Shown: piece after piece, positions 16,331 to 24,287 of the stretch
Layout of the letters: each line of letters starts with the position of its first letter
Numbering within the stretch: position 1 is the stretch's first letter
Assembly: GCF_002954265.1 (NCBI RefSeq)
Contig: NZ_PPSL01000001.1
Location: 558,001-622,000 of the forward strand
Reading direction: 5' to 3'
DNA length: 64,000 nt
Source: Flavipsychrobacter stenotrophus
GTDB taxonomy: Bacteria; Bacteroidota; Bacteroidia; Chitinophagales; Chitinophagaceae
Translations under genes and position numbers: made by a program
The notes under the pieces: model-generated
Seen by the model: only the letters and a program-made list of their open reading frames with translations
What the model was told of the DNA's origin: nothing
The model's database searches: none

Positions 16331-16358
16331 GATGCGTGTAAATAAAGAAACGGAAATG

Positions 16359-17516
16359 CTAAACAATACTCTGTATATACTTTCTTATTCGTTTGTTCTT
16401 TCCGATGAAGAAGACAATGTCGAGTAAGAAGGGAAGCTTGGAAAGTGTGCGTTGAGCCTTGTAGCTGCTATATAGCCCGTCTACAATAGATGATTGCAGC
16501 ACATTGTCGTAGCCTTTCATAAACTCAGCGCTGAAGTCGTTGGCCTTAAATGAGCGGATCAACTGATCTGCAGCTATTTTGCCGCTCATTACGGCATTGC
16601 CCATGCCTGTACCTGATAATGGGTTAGAGAGTGACGCTGCATCACCTATTAGCATAAAACGCTTGCCAGATACTGTGCCTATGGTCGATCCAAGTGGGAC
16701 ACCAAAGCCTTCGAGTGTGGACACTTGTTCTGCGTCTGCGAACTTCTCTGCAAGCTCAGGGCTTTGCTTGAAGTAGTCGTAAAATGACTCTTTAAGATTG
16801 ATCTTATTCTCAGAAATATTGCTGGAAAGTAAGCCAAAGCCTACATTAGACAGGTTGCCTTCTATAGGGAATACCCACAGGTAATTTAGGTTGTATTTGG
16901 AACTAAAGAAGACTTCACTTGTTACATTATCTGTATTTTTTACATTTTTGTAATAAGCTCTTACAGCCCCAAGATAATGAGCCCTATCCAGTGTTTTTTC
17001 AGTCAATTGCTTGGCAACTGTAGAGTGAGCGCCATCGGCGCCTATGATAATTTTTGCTGAATATATTACCGGAGAATTCTTGATAGTGAGTGTTACACCG
17101 TCATCAGTCACCGTTATTTTGTCGGGGACAGTTGCAGTGAAAATATCAGTACTTGTATACTTTCTGACGGTGTTGAGTAGGTAGTTGTCGAACTCTAACC
17201 TTGGACATGTATATGATTCACTTACCCAATCGAAGGTGAGTGATTTACCCTTATAATGTACAGTAGTATGCTTTAAGACCAGTGTCTTGGAAAAGTTGAT
17301 AAAGTCTTTTTCGAAGCCGGGTAGAATGGCGTTCAATGTTTCAACTGCCTTTTTGTGCAACAGTTCACCGCATACCTTATCTCTCGGGAATTCACTTTTA
17401 TCGATGATAGCCACCTTAAGCCCTGCCTGATGTAATGCCAATGCACAGCTGGTACCACTGGGGCCGGCACCAATAATCAGTACATCATATTGCTTTACAT
17501 CTGCGCTTTCAGTCAT
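16359..17516 (-). CDS. Geranylgeranyl-reductase-family FAD-dependent oxidoreductase (paralogue 1)
   Basis: This 385-aa flavoprotein has the Rossmann GAGPSG at residues 16-21, the EFPRDKVCGE stretch of the geranylgeranyl reductase family, the second FAD motif with IIGADGAHS, and the C-terminal GDAASLSNPLSGTGMGNA. Family members reduce isoprenoid double bonds or act in pigment and lipid synthesis; the substrate here is unknown. It lies 28 bp behind a paralogue of the same length, so the two form a duplicated operon. The C-terminus (KNKRIRKYIQSIV) is basic and perhaps membrane-associated. Confidence 0.85.
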   Translation of the reverse strand: MTESADVKQYDVLIIGAGPSGTSCALALHQAGLKVAIIDKSEFPRDKVCGELLHKKAVETLNAILPGFEKDFINFSKTLVLKHTTVHYKGKSLTFDWVSESYTCPRLEFDNYLLNTVRKYTSTDIFTATVPDKITVTDDGVTLTIKNSPVIYSAKIIIGADGAHSTVAKQLTEKTLDRAHYLGAVRAYYKNVKNTDNVTSEVFFSSKYNLNYLWVFPIEGNLSNVGFGLLSSNISENKINLKESFYDYFKQSPELAEKFADAEQVSTLEGFGVPLGSTIGTVSGKRFMLIGDAASLSNPLSGTGMGNAVMSGKIAADQLIRSFKANDFSAEFMKGYDNVLQSSIVDGLYSSYKAQRTLSKLPFLLDIVFFIGKNKRIRKYIQSIV

Positions 17517-17544
17517 GAGGTATTTTCAGTTATTTATTATACAA

Positions 17545-18702
17545 TTATACTAAACTTTGTATTTTTTTCTTTATCCATTTGTACTGGGCCAACCAAAAAA
17601 GTATGTCGAGTATGAATGGGATGCCAGCCAAAAACCTTGTTGCTTTATAGCTGGCAACCAGGTCTTTGTATATCTGCTTATCAAGTAGTGCATTATATGA
17701 TTGCATGAAAGTGGCACTGAAATTTTGTTGCTTGAAACACTCTTTTACCTGATCTGCCGCCAGCTTGCCACTCACCACCGCATTACCCATGCCTGTACCA
17801 GAGATAGGGTTGGTAAGCGATGCTGCATCTCCGATCAGCAAAAACCTGTCACCGGATACGGTGCCCATAACCGAGCCTATAGCTACACCAAATCCTTCAA
17901 GCGGACCTTCCTGTTTTGCATTTTGGAATTTCTCGCCAAGGTCCTTATCAATTTTGAAATATTGATAAAATGACTCTTTGAGGTTGATCTTCTTTTTTGA
18001 AATATCGCTGGATAAGAGACCGAAACCAACATTGGCCTTTCCACCCTCAACCGGGAATACCCACATGCAGTTGAGGTGATATTTGGAATTGAAATAGATC
18101 TCTGAAGTGTTACTTCTAAGGTCGGTTATGCCGGAGAAATAAGTTCTTACGGCGCCGAGGTAATGTTCTTTATTGATGACCTTGTGCGCTAACTGCTTAG
18201 CTACTGCCGAGTTAACACCATCGGCACCTATGAGTATTTTCGTCCTGAAAGTATGATCTGCACTCTTTAATGTTATGGTTACTCCCTGTTCGTCGGTAAT
18301 AAACTTTTCGGGGGTAGTGTTGGTGAATACATCAATATTGCCTGCTTCTTTTACCTTGTTGAGCAGATAATTATCGAAGTGTATACGCGGGCACGTGTAA
18401 GATTCTCCTTCCCAGTTATACGTAACTACCTTGCCCTTATAGTGCATTTTGGTATGCTTTAATACAAGGGTTTTTGGGAATTTGGTAAACTCTTCTTTGA
18501 AGCCGGGAATGATGGAGTTGAATGTTTCTACTGTCTTCTTGTGCATCAACTCACCACACACCTTGTCTCGGGGGAAGTCACTTTTATCTATAATGGCTAC
18601 TTTGAGTCCAGAGTCTTTAAGAGCGAGGGCGCAACTTGCACCTCCAGGTCCTGCCCCTATGATCACAACGTCATATGCTCTTATTTCGCCCCTGTTCTCC
18701 AT
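17545..18702 (-). CDS. Geranylgeranyl-reductase-family FAD-dependent oxidoreductase (paralogue 2)
   Basis: This is a tandem paralogue of the gene at 16359-17516, of the same 385-aa length and aligned along its whole length by eye. It has GAGPGG at residues 16-21, DFPRDKVCGE, IIGADG-like ILIGADGVNS, and GDAASLTNPISGTGMGNA. It lies upstream in the pair and is probably transcribed first. The divergence of mid-protein residues suggests a different substrate or step rather than a recent copy. No AT/GC break marks the duplication. Confidence 0.85.
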   Translation of the reverse strand: MENRGEIRAYDVVIIGAGPGGASCALALKDSGLKVAIIDKSDFPRDKVCGELMHKKTVETFNSIIPGFKEEFTKFPKTLVLKHTKMHYKGKVVTYNWEGESYTCPRIHFDNYLLNKVKEAGNIDVFTNTTPEKFITDEQGVTITLKSADHTFRTKILIGADGVNSAVAKQLAHKVINKEHYLGAVRTYFSGITDLRSNTSEIYFNSKYHLNCMWVFPVEGGKANVGFGLLSSDISKKKINLKESFYQYFKIDKDLGEKFQNAKQEGPLEGFGVAIGSVMGTVSGDRFLLIGDAASLTNPISGTGMGNAVVSGKLAADQVKECFKQQNFSATFMQSYNALLDKQIYKDLVASYKATRFLAGIPFILDILFWLAQYKWIKKKIQSLV

Positions 18703-18814
18703 TATAATAATACCGTGAGCGGCATTTTGTGTAAAAATAAAAAATAAAAGTTAAACAAAATGCTGATCGATATCATATATCTCAATAGGGGTATTTATTA
18801 TAGAATGGTTCTAT

Positions 18815-19894
18815 TTACTTTACCTGTCGCCTATATAAGTAGTATGCAATGATGGCGAAAATGAAGTTGGGGATCCAAACCGATATGAGCGGATCTAAAG
18901 ATGCTTTGGTAGAGAATGTAGTAGATAGCTGCATGAACATAACATAGATGGCACTGATGGAGATGCCTAAGGCCAGATGAAAGCCACTACCACCGCGAAT
19001 CTTCCTGCTGGCTATACATGCGCCTATAACAGTTAGGATCAGTCCGGCAAACGGCTGGGAAGTTCTGCGGTCTTTCTCAACGTAAAACATATTGAGGTTT
19101 TCTCTTCCTCTCAATGATTCGGTTTTAATGTATTCTATCAGTTCAGGCGTTGTGAGTGCTTCTTTCAATGCCTCGTTTCGGTTGAGGTCGGTAGGTTTGA
19201 AAGGGTAGTTGATATAGATATCATCCAGTTTGGTAACCGTTTCATGCAAGGTGTCGTTTCTGCGCACGATGATATTATGCAGATGCCAGGTTTGTTTAAT
19301 GCTATCGTAAGACACATCATCTGCCATCATTTTCTCCAGCAGTAATGTGCCCTTCATTTTTTCGGCAGTAAAACCATTGCCTTTGCCACTGGTGAAGTTG
19401 AAGTTTTTGATATATACGTAAGCGTCTTTGGCATAGGCGAGGTGCACATTCTCGCCCGGTATGGCATAGTTGCCATCGTTGATGTACTTGTCTTCAAAAG
19501 CTACCCGCTGCTTATTGGCCAAAGGAATGATCCAGTGATTGGCTGCCAATGAGATGGCGCACAGGAAACTGGCACCTATAAGGTATGGCCTGAGGAACCG
19601 TTGAAAAGAAACGCCTGAAGACAGGATAGCAATGATCTCTGACTTATAGGCCATCTTAGATGTAAAGAAGATGGTGGCTATAAATATGAACAGGTGAAAA
19701 AGCAGGGCAGTGATGTGCGGAATGAAATTCTTATAGTAGTTCAGCACCACCATAAAGGGGGCTTTTTTCTGCACAATATTGTCCACCTTTTCTGAATAGT
19801 CGATAACACAGGAGATCACCACCAATATCATGATGGCAAAAAAGAAGGTCGTTAAGAACTTCTGTATTATGTACCAATCCAGTTTTTTGATCAT
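18815..19894 (-). CDS. LptF/LptG-family permease (YjgP/YjgQ)
   Basis: This 359-aa inner-membrane protein has the LptF/G layout. Two or three N-terminal transmembrane segments (FLTTFFFAIMILVVISCVID and others) precede a periplasmic beta-jellyroll domain in the middle and three C-terminal segments (FAGLILTVIGACIAS, FIFAIIAYYLYRR). With LptB it extracts lipopolysaccharide from the inner membrane and passes it to LptC/A. It lies 61 bp downstream of tgt in the same direction, a pairing common in Bacteroidota. Whether it plays the LptF or the LptG role cannot be told from this sequence. Confidence 0.88.
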   Translation of the reverse strand: MIKKLDWYIIQKFLTTFFFAIMILVVISCVIDYSEKVDNIVQKKAPFMVVLNYYKNFIPHITALLFHLFIFIATIFFTSKMAYKSEIIAILSSGVSFQRFLRPYLIGASFLCAISLAANHWIIPLANKQRVAFEDKYINDGNYAIPGENVHLAYAKDAYVYIKNFNFTSGKGNGFTAEKMKGTLLLEKMMADDVSYDSIKQTWHLHNIIVRRNDTLHETVTKLDDIYINYPFKPTDLNRNEALKEALTTPELIEYIKTESLRGRENLNMFYVEKDRRTSQPFAGLILTVIGACIASRKIRGGSGFHLALGISISAIYVMFMQLSTTFSTKASLDPLISVWIPNFIFAIIAYYLYRRQVK

Positions 19895-19907
19895 ATTGTT
19901 TATTGAG

Positions 19908-19942
19908 CCTCACCCCGGCCCTCTCCAAAGGAGAGGGAGATG
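19908..19942. repeat. CCTCACCCC...AGGGAGATG repeat with hairpin
   Basis: Between tgt and the permease lies GCCTCACCCCGGCCCTCTCC, then AAA and GGAGAGGGAGATG; CCCTCTCC and GGAGAGGG form a hairpin. A related but diverged copy is at 52202-52252. Confidence 0.5.
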
Positions 19943-19955
19943 TAACGCAATTTTA

Positions 19956-21086
19956 TTAAAGTCTCGTTTTTAGTAAAGGTATCATTTCGTTTTTCCACGA
20001 GGTAAAGTCACCGGCAATGATGTGCTCGCGGGCTTGCTTAACCAGATGCAGGTAGAAAGCGAGGTTGTGTATACTAGCAATCTGCATAGCCAGTATCTCG
20101 CCTGCTATGAACAGGTGACGCAGGTATCCCTTGCTATAGTAGTTGCTTGTGTAGCAGTCGATACCATCGTCTATGACGCTGAAATCGGTAGCCCACTTTT
20201 TGTTGCGGATATTGACCACACCCTTTGATGTGAACAACATGCCATTACGGCCATTACGAGTTGGCATTACACAGTCGAACATATCCACACCCAAAGAAAT
20301 ATTCTCGAGGATATTCCATGGAGTGCCCACGCCCATCAGGTAGCGGGGTTTATCTTGCGGCAGGTATTCGCAGGTAAGTGCACACAATTCGTACATCATT
20401 TCTTCAGGTTCGCCTACTGAAAGACCGCCGATAGCATTACCATCGGCACCCATTGATGCGATAAATTCAGCTGATATTTTTCTCAGGTCTCTGTACGTAC
20501 TGCCCTGAACGATAGGGAAGAGTGCCTGGTCATAGCCATACAAAGGCTCGGTATCAGACATATGCTTTACGCAACGTGCCAGCCACCTGTGGGTAAGCTC
20601 CATCGAGTTTTTGGCATAAGTATATTCCGAAGGGTAGGGAGGGCATTCATCAAAAGCCATAATGATGTCAGCACCTATAGCACGCTGTGTATCTACAACG
20701 TTCTCCGGCGTGAACAGGTGGCGTGAACCGTCTATATGCGACTGAAATACTACTCCTTCTTCCTTTATTTTACGGTTGGCTGCCAGTGAAAAAACCTGGT
20801 AACCACCACTATCGGTAAGGATGGGGCGGGGCCAGCCGGCAAATTTGTGCAGTCCGCCAGCCGCTTTAAGCACTTCGGTGCCGGGGCGCAGGTATAGGTG
20901 ATAAGTATTTCCGAGGATGATCTCGGCCTTTACTTCCTTTATTAGCTGCTCGTGTGTAACCGCCTTTACGCTGCCCACGGTGCCTACCGGCATAAATATA
21001 GGTGTCTCTATCTCGCCATGGGCGGTAGTCATTTTGCCCGCACGGGCCGATGATGCGCTATCCTGCGCTTGTAATTCAAATTCCAT
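19956..21086 (-). CDS. tgt: tRNA-guanine transglycosylase (queuine tRNA-ribosyltransferase)
   Basis: Tgt exchanges G34 for preQ1 in tRNAs with GUN anticodons. At 376 aa it has the normal length. TDSGGYQVFS and the nucleophile region (SLGVDMFDCVMPTRNGRNG) are present. The zinc-binding segment is degenerate: where the family has CxCxxC followed by a distant His, only C311 remains (CYTSNYYSKGYLRH), with Ser at 314, while the His in SIHNL (about 340) is kept. A perfect -7 element (TACCTTTG, 21105-21098) lies only 11 bp before the ATG, so the mRNA should be nearly leaderless. The permease gene follows. Confidence 0.94.
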   Translation of the reverse strand: MEFELQAQDSASSARAGKMTTAHGEIETPIFMPVGTVGSVKAVTHEQLIKEVKAEIILGNTYHLYLRPGTEVLKAAGGLHKFAGWPRPILTDSGGYQVFSLAANRKIKEEGVVFQSHIDGSRHLFTPENVVDTQRAIGADIIMAFDECPPYPSEYTYAKNSMELTHRWLARCVKHMSDTEPLYGYDQALFPIVQGSTYRDLRKISAEFIASMGADGNAIGGLSVGEPEEMMYELCALTCEYLPQDKPRYLMGVGTPWNILENISLGVDMFDCVMPTRNGRNGMLFTSKGVVNIRNKKWATDFSVIDDGIDCYTSNYYSKGYLRHLFIAGEILAMQIASIHNLAFYLHLVKQAREHIIAGDFTSWKNEMIPLLKTRL

Positions 21087-21097
21087 TTTACAGGTGG

Positions 21098-21105
21098 CAA
21101 AGGTA
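21098..21105 (-). promoter_or_regulatory. -7 promoter element of tgt
   Basis: TACCTTTG on the minus strand matches the Bacteroidota TAnnTTTG element and lies 11 bp from the start codon. Confidence 0.6.
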
Positions 21106-21173
21106 AATGATAATGGGGCAATGACCTAATGGGGGAGTGGGTGAATGAGGTTAATATGTATGTTAAAATTATT

Positions 21174-21204
21174 CTGCCTGTCCCACTACAAGAGGGACAG
21201 GCAG
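21174..21204 (-). terminator. Terminator downstream of the DEAD-box helicase gene
   Basis: CTGCCTGTCCC and GGGACAGGCAG form an 11-bp stem with a 9-nt loop. On the minus strand an AT-rich tract (AATAATTTT) follows. Confidence 0.65.
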
Positions 21205-21242
21205 ACCTAAGATATTCACTTAAGTTTTACTTTAAACGGCAA

Positions 21243-22571
21243 TTATTTTGCGATATCAATACGCACTTTTTTGCCTTTGATCTTTTCATGTTTCACCAGG
21301 CTTAATGCATCAGCGGCTTTGGTTTTCCTTACAGCTACAAAAGAGAAGAAGTCCTTCACTTCTATCAGTCCAATGTCTTCCTTCTTCAGTTCGCCTTTCT
21401 GACCAAGGAAACCTACTATATCTACCTTGTTTACCTTATCCTTTTTACCTGCAGCTATGAATAGGGTAGTCCACTTAGGTTTTTCAGGTAGCTCGGCATG
21501 TTCGGGCAGGGTAATTTGTTCTACCTCTTCGTTTACATATTCCGGCAAGGTTTCGTCGGGAGATAGTATAATGATGGTAGTGCCGGTAGCGTCCATTCTG
21601 GCCGTACGTCCATTTCTGTGGGTATAGATATCTTCGGTATGCGGCAGGTGATAGTGTATGATATTTCTAATGTTAGGTATGTCCAGTCCGCGCGATGCGA
21701 GATCGGTTGTCACCAATACATTGCATGTGCCATTTCTGAATTTGCAGAGTGCGCTATCTCTTTCCTGTTGCTCCATAGCGCCGTGGTAAAACTCATTGAT
21801 GATACCTTTTTCTGCCAAAAACTCGCTGGTGCGCTCTACAGATTCGCGGTGATTGCAGAAGATAATAGTTGAGCGGTTACCTATCATACATATCAAGCGG
21901 AACAATGTTTCCAGTTTGTCACGACCGTCAGACATTACCGTTTTAGTCGTCAGCCTTTCTTCAGCCACTTCTTCACCGGTAAGGAAATTGAGTTTTATCT
22001 CGCCCTTCATTCTTACAAAATCCGGCACCTCTACTGCTTCGGTAGCGGAGGTGAGCATATGTTTTTTAAGGTTCTTCAGTGACTCTACTATAAAAGACAT
22101 TTCTGCCTGGAAACCGAGTTCAAGTGATTTGTCGAACTCATCCAGAACCAACATTTTTATGGCATCGACAGTAATGTTGCCTCGGCGAATGTGGTCTGCA
22201 AGTCTGCCTGGTGTACCAACTATTACAGCAGGTGGTTGTATGAGATTGTTCTCTTCAGTTTCTCTAAGGTGTCCACCGTAGCAGCAGGTTATCTTCAACC
22301 CTGTCCCCATTTGCTTAAAGACATGTTCTATTTGGATAGCCAGTTCACGAGATGGTACAATGATAAGGGCCTGTGTTAATTTATTTGCTTCGTCGACCTG
22401 TTCTAAAATTGGCAACAGAAACCCAAGTGTTTTGCCTGAGCCAGTAGCAGAGAGCAGTATTACATCATTATTTGACTTGTTTGCTTCTATTGAAGCCAGT
22501 TGCATATCGTTAAGGGCATCTATCTTCAGGTTAGACAGAATGTCGCTAACCGCATATTTTATGTTTTGCAT
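21243..22571 (-). CDS. DEAD-box ATP-dependent RNA helicase with DbpA-type C-terminal domain
   Basis: This 442-aa helicase has the Q motif near the start, motif I ATGSGKT, motif II as DEFD (VLDEFDKS) rather than DEAD, SAT-like motif III, and HRNGRTAR for motif VI. The last about 75 residues (VNKVDIVGFLGQKG to KKVRIDIAK) match the RNA-binding fold that in DbpA recognises 23S rRNA hairpin 92. A role in 50S ribosome assembly is therefore likely. A perfect -7 element lies at 22584-22577, 5 bp before the ATG, which predicts a leaderless mRNA. Confidence 0.92.
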   Translation of the reverse strand: MQNIKYAVSDILSNLKIDALNDMQLASIEANKSNNDVILLSATGSGKTLGFLLPILEQVDEANKLTQALIIVPSRELAIQIEHVFKQMGTGLKITCCYGGHLRETEENNLIQPPAVIVGTPGRLADHIRRGNITVDAIKMLVLDEFDKSLELGFQAEMSFIVESLKNLKKHMLTSATEAVEVPDFVRMKGEIKLNFLTGEEVAEERLTTKTVMSDGRDKLETLFRLICMIGNRSTIIFCNHRESVERTSEFLAEKGIINEFYHGAMEQQERDSALCKFRNGTCNVLVTTDLASRGLDIPNIRNIIHYHLPHTEDIYTHRNGRTARMDATGTTIIILSPDETLPEYVNEEVEQITLPEHAELPEKPKWTTLFIAAGKKDKVNKVDIVGFLGQKGELKKEDIGLIEVKDFFSFVAVRKTKAADALSLVKHEKIKGKKVRIDIAK

Positions 22572-22576
22572 TGTGG

Positions 22577-22584
22577 CAAAGGTA
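22577..22584 (-). promoter_or_regulatory. -7 promoter element of the DEAD-box helicase gene
   Basis: TACCTTTG on the minus strand, followed by CCACA and the ATG. The spacing leaves little or no 5' leader. Confidence 0.55.
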
Positions 22585-22620
22585 CTGAAGTTTACTAGCA
22601 GGTGGATAAACAGGGATATT

Positions 22621-22657
22621 AATAGAAAAAGCCACCGAACAGGCAGCTTTTTCTATT
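22621..22657 (-). terminator. Terminator of lpdA
   Basis: AATAGAAAAAGC and GCTTTTTCTATT are perfectly complementary, with a GC-rich inner stem (GCCACC facing the GGCAG region). It lies 50 bp beyond the lpdA stop and gives T-rich tails in both directions. Confidence 0.65.
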
Positions 22658-22708
22658 AATATTTGAGTTATGAAAGGGACGATTATCCCGTGTGCAAAAT
22701 ACTATCTA

Positions 22709-24115
22709 TTACAAATGTATTGCTTCGCCCAAAGCTACTTCTATGGCGTCTTTCACGCTTTCGCTCATTGTGGGGTGCGGGTGGATGCTATCCAGCACTT
22801 CGTGCCATGTAGTTTCCAGTTTGCGGGCTACAACTGTTTCAATGATCATTTCTGTAACGTTAGAACCGATCATGTGTGTGCCCAACCACTCGCCGTATTT
22901 AGCATCGAAGATTACCTTTACGAAACCTTCAGTAGCGCCTGATGCACTTGCTTTACCAGACGCTGAGAATGGGAATTTACCCACCTTGATCTCGTAACCT
23001 GCGTCTTTTGCCTGCTTTTCAGTCATACCAACGCTTGCTACTTCAGGTGAGCAATAAGTACAGCCCGGTACATTGCCATAATCCAATGGCTCAGGCATGT
23101 GCTTGTACTTTCCTTCGCCAAATGCGATAGCTTCCACACAAATGATAGCGCCCTTAGATGCTACGTGTGCCAAAGCCTGGCCAGGGGTGATATCGCCGAT
23201 AGCATAGATACCTGCAGCGCTTGTTTTGTAGAATTTGTCAACAGTTACTTTGCCCTTATCTGTAGCTACACCTGCTATATCCAGACCAATGTTCTCGATG
23301 TTGGCAACGATACCTGCAGCACTCAATACGATGTCTGCTTCCAGTGTTACTTCTCCGTCAGCAGTCTTTACTGTTGCTTTTACGCCTGCGCCTGCAGTAT
23401 CTACCTTTTCAACAGAAGAGTTGGTCATGATAGTGATACCTTTTTTCTTCAGGCTCTTTTCCAGTTCCTTAGAGATATCTTCATCTTCAACCGGAACGAT
23501 ACGTGGCATGAACTCAACGATTGTAACCTTGCAGCCCATAGCATTGTAGAAGTAAGCGAACTCAACGCCTATAGCGCCGGAACCTACAACTATCATTGTC
23601 TTTGGTGTTTCTGGCAGTACCATTGCTTCGCGGTAGCCTATTACCTTTTTGCCGTCTATAGGCAGGTTAGGCAACTGACGGCTGCGTGCACCTGTAGCCA
23701 GGATGGTATGTTTAGCCTGATAAACGGTCATTTTACCATCTGCACCTGTTACTTCTACTTCTTTCTTGGCATTCAGCTTGCCCATACCCATGATCACATC
23801 GATCTTGTTCTTCTTCATGAGGAACTGAACACCCTTGCTCATTTTGTCGGCAACACCACGGCTACGCTTAACCACTGCAGGGAAATCTACCTTAAAGTCA
23901 GACGCCTGAATACCGTAATCGGCAGCATGGTTGAAGCTTTCTATAACGCTTGCACTCTTAAGGAGGGCCTTAGTAGGAATGCAACCCCAGTTGAGGCAAA
24001 TACCGCCAAGGCTTTCTTTTTCTACTACTGCAGTTTTGAAACCCAATTGTGATGCACGAATAGCGGCTACATATCCGCCTGGTCCGCTGCCTATTACGAT
24101 TATATCGTATGCCAT
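22709..24115 (-). CDS. lpdA: Dihydrolipoyl dehydrogenase
   Basis: This is the E3 flavoenzyme of 2-oxoacid dehydrogenase complexes and of glycine cleavage. At 468 aa it has the FAD motif GSGPGG (residues 9-14), the redox-active disulfide C40-x4-C45 (GGICLNWGCIPTKAL), the NAD-binding GSGAIGVEFA, the second FAD site YAIGDITPG, and the catalytic His-Glu pair near the C-terminus (HPHPTMSE). No E1 or E2 genes are next to it. A perfect -7 element TACCTTTG is at 24160-24153, 37 bp before the start. Confidence 0.96.
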   Translation of the reverse strand: MAYDIIVIGSGPGGYVAAIRASQLGFKTAVVEKESLGGICLNWGCIPTKALLKSASVIESFNHAADYGIQASDFKVDFPAVVKRSRGVADKMSKGVQFLMKKNKIDVIMGMGKLNAKKEVEVTGADGKMTVYQAKHTILATGARSRQLPNLPIDGKKVIGYREAMVLPETPKTMIVVGSGAIGVEFAYFYNAMGCKVTIVEFMPRIVPVEDEDISKELEKSLKKKGITIMTNSSVEKVDTAGAGVKATVKTADGEVTLEADIVLSAAGIVANIENIGLDIAGVATDKGKVTVDKFYKTSAAGIYAIGDITPGQALAHVASKGAIICVEAIAFGEGKYKHMPEPLDYGNVPGCTYCSPEVASVGMTEKQAKDAGYEIKVGKFPFSASGKASASGATEGFVKVIFDAKYGEWLGTHMIGSNVTEMIIETVVARKLETTWHEVLDSIHPHPTMSESVKDAIEVALGEAIHL

Positions 24116-24152
24116 ATAAGAAAGTATTTAAGTGTTCGTTTTTTTACTGGCG

Positions 24153-24160
24153 CAAAGGTA
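24153..24160 (-). promoter_or_regulatory. -7 promoter element of lpdA
   Basis: TACCTTTG on the minus strand matches TAnnTTTG. No clear -33 TTG is seen at the usual 19-21 bp. Confidence 0.5.
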
Positions 24161-24287
24161 GTAAAAGTTTGGTTTTGGTTTATTATTTATGGTTGGTAGT
24201 TTGCCGGAACTGGTAAGAGGGTATTAGTTCGTATATCATCTTTATATTCGCATTCTACAGTCGTTCAATCAAAATCACAACAGAAAA

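Noticed and set aside
23099-24052. A 317-codon plus-strand frame
   Set aside because: It is antisense to lpdA, rich in Cys and Tyr from reverse-complement codons, with no domain.
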